Part shown: positions 55,793-64,000 of the stretch, one piece after another
Position numbering within the stretch: position 1 is the first letter of the stretch
How the letters are laid out: each line of letters opens with the position of its first letter
Origin: UBA7359 sp041689615
Lineage (GTDB): Bacteria > Pseudomonadota > Gammaproteobacteria > Eutrophobiales > Eutrophobiaceae
DNA: 64,000 nt
Reading direction: 5' to 3'
Assembly: GCA_041689615.1 (NCBI GenBank)
Contig: JBDNFW010000043.1
Span: 62,001-126,000 of the forward strand
Notes under the pieces: model-generated
Told to the model about the DNA's origin: nothing
What the model saw: only the letters and a program-made list of their open reading frames with translations
Database searches by the model: none
Position numbers and translations under genes: made by a program

Positions 55793-57274
55793 ATGATTAA
55801 AAATATCTTCGCAGCAAGTCTCTTGTTTTTTACAACAAGTATTTGTCTCGCCAGTGAACGAATAGAACTTTATTTTGGCGAGGTTAAGATACTTAAACTA
55901 GGAGAAATAGAGCGTATTGCAATTGGTAATCCTAGTGTTGTGACTAATTCTTTGCTCAATAATGGTCAATTACTTCTTATAGCTGAAGCCGAAGGAGCCA
56001 GCAGCTTACATGTCTGGCTTAAAAATGGAAATGAAAAGAACTATACAATTAATGTTATTAAAAAAACTAATAACCTGGTTCAAAGAAAACAAGAGGTAGA
56101 GCAATTACTTTCTGATATCGAGGGACTGGAAATAGGTATTGTAGGTGATCGAATCGTACTTTCAGGGTTAGTTGGATTTGGACACGAGGATAAGATTGCT
56201 AAAATCAAACTATCATATCCAGAAGTAGTTGATAATATTAATTTTGCTCTAAATACCTTAGTAAGAGCACGAACTGAAATTGAAGATTTACTGCAGGATA
56301 TACCTGATTTAAATGTTCGCATCGTTGGTGAAAAAGTTGCTATCTCTGGTGACGTCGATGAAAGTTATAAAACAGCAATTGATACCGTTGTTGGAGCATA
56401 TCCGGTAGCCATCAATCTAACTCGTTCGGGTGGAACCTTAGACACCGAGAGTCCGACAAATAAAATGGTGTTGATGAGTATCAAGATCACAGAGTTTAAT
56501 AAAAATTACGCTGATACAATCGGTATTGCATGGGATAACTCGATCCCTGGCTTTTCAGCTGGTGGTACAACACTTTATGAACGTGGCGATCAACTAGGAG
56601 CAGCTAATGCCACACCGCTGAATTTTGCAAATTCTGTAGGTGCGAATGGAAGTTCATTGGGTTACTTTGGTATTGCAACGGAAATTACATCTCGAATAAA
56701 CTTAGCTGTAAGTTCTGGTAATGCTGTAATTTTGGCACAACCCCGACTGGCAGCCCGTAGCGGAGGTGAAGCAACCTTTCTTGCCGGCGGCGAATTTCCT
56801 ATCGAAATTTCAAATATCAACGGCACGACAGTTGAGTTTAAAGAATTTGGTATTCAACTTAACGTAAAACCTACTGTTGATAAATATAATAATATTCGCG
56901 CTAATGTGGAAACTGAATTGAGTGCCGTTGATCAATCAGTCGCCGTAAATGGGATCCCGGGTTTAATAACTCGTAAAACTACGGCTGATGTCATGCTTGC
57001 ATCTGGCGAAACACTCGTCATGTCGGGCTTGATTAATCAGGAATCATCTAAAGATATTAGCGGTTTAAAGTTCCTTAGCGAAATTCCGATACTCGGCGCG
57101 TTGTTTAGATCTAAAAATTTCCGAGATAAAAAAAGCGAGTTGGTTATATTTGTCACACCCTCTGTATTTAATGCGAATTCAGACGTTAATAAAGATGCAA
57201 TTGAATATGCCCGCGAAGGGATAAAGAATACAGTCGAATCAATTGACGAAGACAGCCTTAATATTGTCTATTAA
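55793..57274 (+). CDS. cpaC: Tad secretin CpaC/RcpA
   Basis: 493 residues with a signal peptide (cleaved after CLA, about 20). The N-terminal pilus-assembly domain follows (SERIELYFGEVKILKLGEIERIAIGNPSVV). Two BON-like repeats come next: VEQLLSDIEGLEIGIVGDRIVLSGLV and IEDLLQDIPDLNVRIVGEKVAISGDV. The secretin domain occupies about 300-480 (VILAQPRLAARSGGEATFLAGGEFPIEI, SELVIFVTPSVF). It forms the outer-membrane channel of the Flp pilus. The ATPase gene follows by 18 bases. Confidence 0.92.
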   Translation: MIKNIFAASLLFFTTSICLASERIELYFGEVKILKLGEIERIAIGNPSVVTNSLLNNGQLLLIAEAEGASSLHVWLKNGNEKNYTINVIKKTNNLVQRKQEVEQLLSDIEGLEIGIVGDRIVLSGLVGFGHEDKIAKIKLSYPEVVDNINFALNTLVRARTEIEDLLQDIPDLNVRIVGEKVAISGDVDESYKTAIDTVVGAYPVAINLTRSGGTLDTESPTNKMVLMSIKITEFNKNYADTIGIAWDNSIPGFSAGGTTLYERGDQLGAANATPLNFANSVGANGSSLGYFGIATEITSRINLAVSSGNAVILAQPRLAARSGGEATFLAGGEFPIEISNINGTTVEFKEFGIQLNVKPTVDKYNNIRANVETELSAVDQSVAVNGIPGLITRKTTADVMLASGETLVMSGLINQESSKDISGLKFLSEIPILGALFRSKNFRDKKSELVIFVTPSVFNANSDVNKDAIEYAREGIKNTVESIDEDSLNIVY

Positions 57275-57292
57275 GAATTAGAAGGAAAAACC

Positions 57293-58981
57293 ATGTTTGA
57301 TGTATTAGTAAATAACAGTAAGGGCGAACGAATACAAAATTTCAGTTGCCCGGTTAGCGAATGCACTATCGGCAAGGCACGCGATAACTTCATACAATTA
57401 CGCGGCTGGAAAGTGGCTCCTTATCATGCCGTTATTAGCCGTACTTCAGAAGGTTTGTTTATTGAAGATAAAACAGGTCAGAGTCGTGTTGAAGTAAATG
57501 GTGAGGATATTGAACACCATGGCCCAATCCGCACTTCAGATAAAATAATCATTGCTGGATATCAGTTACAAGCTGGTATGAGTGCTGATTCAGCAGACTC
57601 TGTCGATGATGATGATGATGACTTCGCAGATATGAAGACAGTAATTGGTGTACATCAACATAAGGAATTAGATGCGTCAGAAGAACTTAGTAAGACGATC
57701 ATTAGCCTGCAACATAACGAGAAATTCAAATGGCGTAATCGTGTACATGAAGAATTATTAGCGGTTATGGATCAACGCCGCACGGATATCGGCGGCATGG
57801 ATGAGAACGCTTTACGTCAGCATGTAGAGGGTATGGTAAAGGAAATCATTGAAGAGATGGGGCCCAAATTACCTGCTGATGTAGATAGAAATAAATTATT
57901 GGAAGATGTATTAAATGAAGCTGTTGGACTCGGTCCTCTGGAGCAATTACTTGCTGACGAGTCGGTTACAGAAATCATGGTCAACAAATTTGATGAAATC
58001 TTTATTGAACAAGCCGGCAAATTGACTTTATCCGACATTACCTTTTCAAGTGATGATGCCGTTATGACCGCGATTGAACGTATCGTTTCTCCTTTGGGTC
58101 GACGCATTGATGAAAGTTCTCCCTTGGTCGATGCTCGCTTGAAAGATGGTTCACGTGTCAACGCTATTATCCCACCACTGGCATTACGCGGTCCTTGTCT
58201 CACCATTCGAAAATTTTCAAAACAAAAGTTACAGGCTCAGGATCTGGTTAACTTTGGCGCATTGAATCATGGCATGGTTAAGTTTCTTGAAACTGCTGTC
58301 AAAAACCATATGAATATTCTTATCTCGGGTGGTACCGGTAGTGGTAAGACAACCTTGTTAAATGTCTTGTCAAATTTTATTCCCTCCACTGAACGCATTA
58401 TTACCGTTGAAGATGCAGCAGAATTAAAACTAACACAGCCCCATTTGGTTAGCCTTGAAGCACGACCCGCTAACCTTGAAGGTAAAGGCGCCATCCCTAT
58501 CCGTGATTTGGTTAAAAACTGTCTACGTATGCGTCCTGACCGCATCGTTGTTGGTGAGTGTCGCGGTGGTGAAACACTGGACATGTTACAGGCTATGAAT
58601 ACCGGTCATGATGGTTCTTTAACCACAGCTCATGCGAATACACCGAGAGATATGATCGCCCGATTAGAAGTAATGGTCATGATGTCAGGCTTGGATCTAC
58701 CCGTATCCGCTATTAGAGAAATGGTGGCATCTGCAATCCATATGATTGTCCAAATATCTCGCTACTCCGATGGTAGTCGTCGTCTCACCCATATTACTGA
58801 AATTACTGGTGTTGAGTCGGGTATTGTCTCTATGCAAGATATCTTCCGTTATCAACAAGAAGGTTTTGATGAAAACGGGAAAGTTAAAGGTCATTTCGAA
58901 GCAACAGGCGCTATCCCGCATTTTTATGAAGAGATGCGGCAGCGTGGTTTGGACGTTGATATGTCAATATTTGCTAAATAA
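57293..58981 (+). CDS. cpaF: FHA domain-fused Tad ATPase CpaF/TadA
   Basis: 562 residues. Residues 1-100 are an FHA-like domain (CTIGKARDNFIQLRGWKVAPYHAVI, VEVNGEDIEHHGPI), then an acidic linker with DDDDD. The rest is a CpaF/TadA secretion ATPase: ISGGTGSGKTTLLN (Walker A, near residue 345), TVEDAAELKL, RPDRIVVGECRGGETLDMLQAMNTGHDGSLTTAHANT (Asp and His boxes). It powers pilus extension and possibly retraction. The FHA part suggests docking to a phosphothreonine-bearing partner. tadB follows after three bases. Confidence 0.93.
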   Translation: MFDVLVNNSKGERIQNFSCPVSECTIGKARDNFIQLRGWKVAPYHAVISRTSEGLFIEDKTGQSRVEVNGEDIEHHGPIRTSDKIIIAGYQLQAGMSADSADSVDDDDDDFADMKTVIGVHQHKELDASEELSKTIISLQHNEKFKWRNRVHEELLAVMDQRRTDIGGMDENALRQHVEGMVKEIIEEMGPKLPADVDRNKLLEDVLNEAVGLGPLEQLLADESVTEIMVNKFDEIFIEQAGKLTLSDITFSSDDAVMTAIERIVSPLGRRIDESSPLVDARLKDGSRVNAIIPPLALRGPCLTIRKFSKQKLQAQDLVNFGALNHGMVKFLETAVKNHMNILISGGTGSGKTTLLNVLSNFIPSTERIITVEDAAELKLTQPHLVSLEARPANLEGKGAIPIRDLVKNCLRMRPDRIVVGECRGGETLDMLQAMNTGHDGSLTTAHANTPRDMIARLEVMVMMSGLDLPVSAIREMVASAIHMIVQISRYSDGSRRLTHITEITGVESGIVSMQDIFRYQQEGFDENGKVKGHFEATGAIPHFYEEMRQRGLDVDMSIFAK

Positions 58982-58984
58982 AAT

Positions 58985-59863
58985 ATGGATACCATAAGAA
59001 ACCTTTCGGCTAATGCCAGTTTTCTGCTAACGATAGCCTGCGTCTTTTTGATGGTAACGTGCCTGTGGTTTTACTTTTTAAAAAAAGTAACCACCGCAAT
59101 GGACAATTATAAAAAGAACTTTACCGAGACTGCTAGTAATAATATGTCGGATATGTTCCTGTCTTTCGACCCAAATCAAATGTTTATGATAAATATCGTT
59201 GCTATTGTGGTGCTGCCAATTTTGACCTGGTTCATAACCGGAGACATCCCCGCCACCTTAGGCATGTTAGCGGTGATCGTATTATTACCTTCGTTTTTTT
59301 ACCGTTCCATGCGTAATAAACGATTGAAACGTTTTGAGGCACAATTACCAGATGGTCTGGTTATGATTTCCGGTGCCATGCGCGCAGGAGCAAGTTTGAA
59401 TATTGCCTTGGAAAGCCTGGTGAAAGAACAACCCGCCCCGCTTTCTCAGGAATTTGAGTTATTTTTAAAAGAACAACGACTTGGCGTAGAGTTTGAAGAT
59501 TCATTAAAAAAAATGGAGAAACGCATTCCTCTGCCTGATTTTAGTATGCTTGTCACTGCCCTGCTAATTAATCGTGAAGTCGGTGGAAATCTGGCAGAAA
59601 CTATGGAGACGCTTGGTACAACTCTACGTCGTAAAGGCATGATGGAAGGCAAGATTGCAAGTTTGACTTCTCAAGGCAAACTTCAAGGAATTGTTATGGC
59701 TGGCTTACCTGTATTGCTAGGAATCTTATTGAATTTCATAGAACCAGAAGCCATGAGCAAACTATGGACGACGACGATTGGTTACCTTGTACTGATAGTC
59801 ATCATTGTCATGGAAATGCTGGGTTATTTTATGATTAACAAAATAACAAGTATTGACGTTTAA
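58985..59863 (+). CDS. tadB: Tad inner-membrane platform protein TadB
   Basis: 292 residues with an N-terminal membrane helix, a pair of helices at about 62-100 and two more at the C-terminus. The T2SSF-type cytoplasmic domain reads MRNKRLKRFEAQLPDGLVMISGAMRAGASLNIALESLVKEQ, the TadB hallmark. It forms the platform with TadC above the ATPase ring. It is three bases after cpaF and 15 bases before tadC. Confidence 0.93.
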   Translation: MDTIRNLSANASFLLTIACVFLMVTCLWFYFLKKVTTAMDNYKKNFTETASNNMSDMFLSFDPNQMFMINIVAIVVLPILTWFITGDIPATLGMLAVIVLLPSFFYRSMRNKRLKRFEAQLPDGLVMISGAMRAGASLNIALESLVKEQPAPLSQEFELFLKEQRLGVEFEDSLKKMEKRIPLPDFSMLVTALLINREVGGNLAETMETLGTTLRRKGMMEGKIASLTSQGKLQGIVMAGLPVLLGILLNFIEPEAMSKLWTTTIGYLVLIVIIVMEMLGYFMINKITSIDV

Positions 59864-59878
59864 TCGAGATGAAAAATA

Positions 59879-60760
59879 ATGGATAGTTTTTATTTTAATG
59901 GCAGCCTTATATCTATTTGTCTAGCAGCCTTTTTAACCGTGCTGCTAATCGGTACACTCTATGCCATGGTCAATCAGGATGACCGAGCTTTTATGGATCC
60001 ATTATCTTGGAAACTAAGGTTAATTTGGCCATTTATACAGATTATTGCCAACTTTTTCTGTGTGTTTTTACCTTACGAAATTCTTGAAAACACTGAAACT
60101 AAAATTTCTCAATCAGGGGTTGGTTATCTTTTAACTGCTGAACAGTTTATTGCGCTACGTATTATTTCAGCGATTATTGCTCCGTTTATAGCTCTGTTCG
60201 TCATGGTATGTTTTGATAAATACCAGCCTATCTGGTTTATCTTTATGCCGATATTAGGCTTTTTCTTTCCGTTGATATGGCTATCAGATACCCGTAAAAA
60301 ACGTAACAATGCTGTTATCCGAACTTTGCCCGTCTATCTTGACTTTATTACGATGTGCGTAGAAGGCGGCCTAAATCTACAAGGCGCTTTGGGTCAAGCT
60401 TTAGAAAAAGCACCTCCCGGCCCACTGCGCAATGAATTTGCTATTGTATTGCGAGATCTTCGTTCTGGCTTATCCCGTGCCGATTCCTTAAGACGTATGG
60501 CCGAAAGACTCGATATCTCGGAAATAACCAGCTTTGTTAGCTCTATTATTCAGGCAGAAAAAATGGGCGCCTCTCTCGCAACGGTTTTAAGAGTCCAATC
60601 TGAACAACGCCGTGACGAACGTTTCCAACGCGCTGAGAAAATGGCTATGGAAGCACCAGTTAAACTGGTTGGTCCGCTGATTATGTTTATTTTTCCAGTC
60701 ACATTTATCGTACTGGGTTTTCCTATCGCTATGAAGTTCCTGGGTGAAGGAATGTTATGA
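59879..60760 (+). CDS. tadC: Tad inner-membrane platform protein TadC
   Basis: 293 residues with an N-terminal helix, two central helices, and two at the C-terminus. The T2SSF domain reads RKKRNNAVIRTLPVYLDFITMCVEGGLNLQGALGQALEKAPPGPLRNEF, typical of TadC. It is the partner of TadB. The stop overlaps the start of the next gene by four bases (ATGA). Confidence 0.93.
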   Translation: MDSFYFNGSLISICLAAFLTVLLIGTLYAMVNQDDRAFMDPLSWKLRLIWPFIQIIANFFCVFLPYEILENTETKISQSGVGYLLTAEQFIALRIISAIIAPFIALFVMVCFDKYQPIWFIFMPILGFFFPLIWLSDTRKKRNNAVIRTLPVYLDFITMCVEGGLNLQGALGQALEKAPPGPLRNEFAIVLRDLRSGLSRADSLRRMAERLDISEITSFVSSIIQAEKMGASLATVLRVQSEQRRDERFQRAEKMAMEAPVKLVGPLIMFIFPVTFIVLGFPIAMKFLGEGML

Positions 60761-61116
60761 TCCATGGCTGTTTAACCCGAGCCAATGATGGTCGAGTGAT
60801 ACAGAATATTTCAAAAACCAGTAATTTTATAGAACGTATGCTTGGCCTTTTAGGTTCACCTGCGTTAAAAAAAGATGAAGGCTTGTTGATAGTCCCCTGT
60901 TCATCAGTGCATACCTTCGGCATGGGTTACGCTATCGATCTGGTCTTTCTTGATAAACAATGGAACATAGTAAAAACCGTCAACGCACTTAAACCATGGC
61001 GTATATCAGCCTCTCGCTCTGCTAACATGGTTTTAGAATTAGCGACAGGCAGCCTGGAACAACTACAATTAACAAACGGACAGAAATTGGAATGGCATGA
61101 TGATTCACAAGATTAA
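60757..61116 (+). CDS. DUF192 family protein
   Basis: 119 residues of the DUF192 fold: TSNFIERMLGLLGSPALKKDEGLLIVPCSSVHTFGMGYAIDLVFLDKQWNIVKTVNALKPWRIS, with the family's R-x-x-G-L and C-x-x-x-H-T-F-x-M signatures. There is no signal peptide here, so this copy may be cytosolic. Its role is unknown. It overlaps tadC by four bases and the lipoprotein gene by twenty, so it is an integral part of the operon. Confidence 0.82.
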   Translation: MIHGCLTRANDGRVIQNISKTSNFIERMLGLLGSPALKKDEGLLIVPCSSVHTFGMGYAIDLVFLDKQWNIVKTVNALKPWRISASRSANMVLELATGSLEQLQLTNGQKLEWHDDSQD

Positions 61117-61570
61117 GATAAACAGTTTAATAGCTATACTAGTACTTCTTAACTTTACGGCGTGCAACATGTCTGAAGTAAAAGAGGAAAACGGAGAAAC
61201 AGCAAAAACTGATTTTTTTGTATTGAAAAAAGAAACCGATGAGGCTTATATTAACGATGACCTTATAACCAGCGAAAAAGGTTATGAAATTTTGGTCAGG
61301 GAGATGCCTATAGTCGCTGAAAACTGGTTTAGATTGGCTAATATTTATGTGCGAACTAATCGACCTGCAGCAGCAATTGACCTATATCGGGAGGCTTTAG
61401 TACGTGATCCAAAATATAGCAAGGCTTGGTACAATCTAAGTATAGTTCAGTTAAAACAAACTGCTTACAGCTTATCTGAAATGCTAAATTATACGAGTAG
61501 CGATGACCCGTTGTATGACAAAGCAAAAAGTTTATTGGAAGGAATCCAAACTATAATTGATCAGGACTAA
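61097..61570 (+). CDS. TadD-like TPR lipoprotein
   Basis: 157 residues. The lipobox LLNFTAC puts the lipidated cysteine near residue 23 (ATG codons at 61097 and 61100 are both possible). After an acidic spacer come two TPR-like units (AENWFRLANIYVRTNRPAAAIDLYREALVRDPKYSKAWYNLSIVQL, about 73-120). TadD-type lipoproteins act at the outer membrane in Tad pilus biogenesis. This one is shorter than usual. It overlaps the DUF192 gene by twenty bases. Confidence 0.8.
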   Translation: MMIHKIKINSLIAILVLLNFTACNMSEVKEENGETAKTDFFVLKKETDEAYINDDLITSEKGYEILVREMPIVAENWFRLANIYVRTNRPAAAIDLYREALVRDPKYSKAWYNLSIVQLKQTAYSLSEMLNYTSSDDPLYDKAKSLLEGIQTIIDQD

Positions 61571-61605
61571 TCGAACTTAATTTTATAAAACATTCTCAAG
61601 ATAAT

Positions 61606-62463
61606 ATGCGAAGTACCTATATAAAAAAGCATAGAAAGTTTTCCAACGGACAAGCAATGGTCGAGTTTCTGATTGTACTTCCTGTAATGTTGCTTTTGGT
61701 TATGGGCATTCTACAGTTCTCATTTATGTATCAAGCCAAGACCACGTTAAATTATGCCGCATTCCAAACTGCAAGAGCAGGCAGCCTGAACAATGCAGAT
61801 ATGGATGCTATGGAAAAGGCCTTTACAAGTAACATGGCACCTTTATATACCACTAGCTATTTAAAGATGAATAGCAGTGGCGACTGTGATAGTAATTTTA
61901 CCATTGCTGGTCGCCCTGGTAGATTGAATGACGCAAAAATAATGCAGGCAGGTACTCGAGCGGTTCTAGATCGTAATATTAACAGTTTTACCTCAGGCAA
62001 TGTTTTGTGCGCTAGACAAGTAGTCCAAAAACAAATTGATGATGGTTATGTCGATATCACTTTAGTCAATCCTACTGCTGACGCCTTTGCTAATTATGGG
62101 ATTATCAACTCTGATGGAAAACGAGAAATTCCTAATGATAATTTAATGTACCGGGATTCAACTGTTTTAGGTTTGCAATCAATACAGGATGCCAATTTAT
62201 TAAAGATTCATGTCAGTTACTGCTATGAGCTGATAGTACCTTTCGTAAACAGAATAATTTGGTCGTTTCACGCACTCGCTTCAGGCAGCGATATTGAATC
62301 AAAACGCCTGGGTGGTGATAATACCGACGGTAAAGGATATTTCGGTACTCCTACCACTGATTTTGCACGCAGTTGCATATCCAACCCTACGGATGCGAAT
62401 CGCTTCAGCGTCGTAATGAATGCTCAGGGAATAATGAGAATGCAATCCGCTGCTGTCCAATAA
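61606..62463 (+). CDS. TadE/TadG-like minor pilin (285 residues)
   Basis: The leader ends NGQAMVEFLIVLPVMLLLVMGILQFSFMYQAKTTLNYAAFQTARAGS (residues about 15-62): cleavage G|QAMVEF, a membrane helix, then a TadE helix. The remainder is a soluble domain with four cysteines (SGDCDS, LCARQ, SYCYE, SCIS) that could form disulfides in the periplasm. It is the last gene of the pilus locus and is followed by mutS after 77 bases. Confidence 0.83.
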   Translation: MRSTYIKKHRKFSNGQAMVEFLIVLPVMLLLVMGILQFSFMYQAKTTLNYAAFQTARAGSLNNADMDAMEKAFTSNMAPLYTTSYLKMNSSGDCDSNFTIAGRPGRLNDAKIMQAGTRAVLDRNINSFTSGNVLCARQVVQKQIDDGYVDITLVNPTADAFANYGIINSDGKREIPNDNLMYRDSTVLGLQSIQDANLLKIHVSYCYELIVPFVNRIIWSFHALASGSDIESKRLGGDNTDGKGYFGTPTTDFARSCISNPTDANRFSVVMNAQGIMRMQSAAVQ

Positions 62464-62540
62464 AGCAAGTTACACTTGACCAAGATATTTTTATTAAGTC
62501 TGGTAGCTATGATCAAATTGATTTATTAGAATAGGTTCCC

Positions 62541-64000
62541 ATGCCTGTACAATCACAGCAGTTTCCTCAACACACCCCTGTCATGCAGCAATTTCTTGGC
62601 TTTAAGGCCGAGTATCCCGATATGTTGTTATTTTTTCGCATGGGTGATTTCTATGAATTGTTTTACGAAGACGCAAAAAAAGCAGCGCGTTTATTAAATA
62701 TTACGCTGACTAAACGTGGCAAGTCAGGTGGGAATGCTATACCGATGGCAGGCGTGCCCTATCATGCGGTTGATAATTATCTGGCTCGATTAATTAAGCT
62801 GGGCGAATCTGTTGTTATTTGCGAACAGATAGGTGATCCGGCACTCAGCAAAGGACCGGTTGAACGAAAAGTAGTTCGTATTATTACACCCGGAACTATC
62901 ACTGAAGATGTTTTATTGAATGAACGTGTCTCAAATATTTTATTATCTATTTGCAAAACCAAACAACACTTAGGCTTAGCCAGTGTTGAATTGAGTAGCG
63001 GTCAAATTTCTCTTTTAGAAGTTGAACATCATAATTCTTTAGAAGACATTATTGAACAATACCAACCGGCAGAAATTTTAATTAGTGAATCATTTGATGA
63101 AAAAATACCGAATGATCAAAACAGAACACTAACTAAGCGTCCCGAATGGCACTTTAATCAAACCACTGCCGAAACCATTATCAAAGAACAATACAAAGTA
63201 AAAGATCTGAATGGCTTCGGTTGTGAAAATATGAATGCGTGTGTGTCAGCATTAGGTTGTTTAATTCAATATCTTAATGACACGCAAAAAATTAACTTGC
63301 CTCATTTACAAGCTCCAAAAATAAATTTAGCAGATGACATTGTTCAAATCGATGCTGTGTCACGTCGAAATCTTGAACTTGAAACCGGACTGGCTGAAGG
63401 TAAAGCTCATACTTTATTAAGCGTTATCGATACAACGTCAACTGTGATGGGTGGCCGCTTATTACGTCGCTGGATGCAACAACCAATTCGTAATCACGAC
63501 GCATTAAAATTGAGATACGATGCTGTTGAAAAATTATTGCATAACCGCATCCATACCGATTTCCATGAAAGCATGCGTGGTATTTGTGACATCGAACGAA
63601 TCATGTCGCGTGTTGCACTTAGATCAGCTCGACCTCGCGACCTGTTACAACTCCGCGATAGTCTGACTATGTTACCAGACATTAAAAAAGAGCTAGATAA
63701 AATTGACAGCCCAAAATTAAACACCCTGTCTCAAGACATTAATTTATTTCCCAAGTTACTTGAAATATTAAACAAGGCAATAGTAGATGAACCACCCGTT
63801 ATTATTCGCGATGGTGGTGTTATTGCTACGGGTTATGATTCGGAGCTGGATGAGTTAAGGCAACTTAGTAACGATGCAGGACAGTTTTTAACTGATCTTG
63901 AAGAACAGGAAAAACAACGCACTGGAATTCAAGGTTTAAAAGTTGGTTATAATCGCGTACATGGCTACTACATCGAAATCAGTCGCCTCCATTCTACTAA
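62541..64000 (+). CDS. mutS: DNA mismatch repair protein MutS (N-terminal part)
   Basis: The reading frame is open from the ATG at 62541 to the window edge, 486 codons; the C-terminal ATPase is outside. The mismatch-recognition domain has the Phe-x-Glu reader in FFRMGDFYELFYEDA, followed by TKRGKSGGNAIPMAGVPYHAVDNYL and CEQIGDP. Domains II and III continue with RRNLELETGLAEGKAHTLLSVIDTT and GGRLLRRWMQQP. The clamp region ends in GYNRVHGYYIEISR. It recognises mismatches in newly copied DNA with MutL. All visible parts are standard. Confidence 0.97.
   Translation, partial: MPVQSQQFPQHTPVMQQFLGFKAEYPDMLLFFRMGDFYELFYEDAKKAARLLNITLTKRGKSGGNAIPMAGVPYHAVDNYLARLIKLGESVVICEQIGDPALSKGPVERKVVRIITPGTITEDVLLNERVSNILLSICKTKQHLGLASVELSSGQISLLEVEHHNSLEDIIEQYQPAEILISESFDEKIPNDQNRTLTKRPEWHFNQTTAETIIKEQYKVKDLNGFGCENMNACVSALGCLIQYLNDTQKINLPHLQAPKINLADDIVQIDAVSRRNLELETGLAEGKAHTLLSVIDTTSTVMGGRLLRRWMQQPIRNHDALKLRYDAVEKLLHNRIHTDFHESMRGICDIERIMSRVALRSARPRDLLQLRDSLTMLPDIKKELDKIDSPKLNTLSQDINLFPKLLEILNKAIVDEPPVIIRDGGVIATGYDSELDELRQLSNDAGQFLTDLEEQEKQRTGIQGLKVGYNRVHGYYIEISRLHST

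Overview
The window reads as chromosome from an AT-rich gammaproteobacterium. Housekeeping genes are full length and of gammaproteobacterial type (aceE/aceF/lpd pyruvate dehydrogenase, argG, prfB with its programmed frameshift, lysS, recJ, hom-thrC, tldD, aroC, prmB, htpG, mutS). A sox gene set suggests some capacity to oxidise reduced sulfur. No rRNA, tRNA, CRISPR array, prophage or insertion sequence was recognised, and no stretch above about 300 bases lacks a gene. Two genes are cut by the window edges: an M17 aminopeptidase on the left (minus strand) and mutS on the right (plus strand). Layout: 1-9.1 kb holds the pyruvate dehydrogenase genes, interrupted by a minus-strand chemoreceptor gene. 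9.1-14.5 kb holds an esterase, argG, an SRPBCC-fold protein and a membrane PAS-GGDEF-EAL protein. 14.6-18.2 kb (minus) is a compact HvfA/bufferin-type RiPP locus: DoxX protein, HvfC and HvfB maturases, a precursor with eight EGKCG-type motifs, then an anti-sigma factor and an ECF sigma factor. 18.3-20.9 kb is lysS-prfB. 21-24.5 kb carries two paralogous REC-GGDEF-EAL regulators, followed by an orphan sensor-like protein. 25.3-31.9 kb (minus) is alaC-hom-thrC, an RpfE-type protein and recJ. 32-38.8 kb has a nitrilase-family gene, tldD, an EAL-HDOD protein, a DUF992 protein, an MFS carrier and aroC. 38.9-43.8 kb has a TlpA-like thioredoxin, a Phd/ParE-type toxin-antitoxin pair, soxD, soxC, a soxYZ fusion and a Crp/Fnr regulator. 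43.9-48.5 kb has prmB, a GAF-HD-GYP protein and htpG. 48.7-62.5 kb is a long plus-strand Tad (Flp) pilus locus, followed by mutS. How it fits together: the Tad locus encodes a Flp pilin, several minor-pilin-like proteins, CpaB, a secretin, an FHA-fused CpaF/TadA ATPase, TadB, TadC and a TadD-like lipoprotein. It has no recognisable TadZ/CpaE and no prepilin peptidase in this window. Its CpaB carries an unusual tandem array of 40-residue repeats, and a small secreted protein encoded next to it shares the CpaB C-terminal motif. Five proteins related to cyclic-di-GMP signalling suggest tight control of surface life. The RiPP locus is probably a metal (copper)-stress system run by its neighbouring ECF sigma factor; this follows from the families and arrangement and has not been shown.
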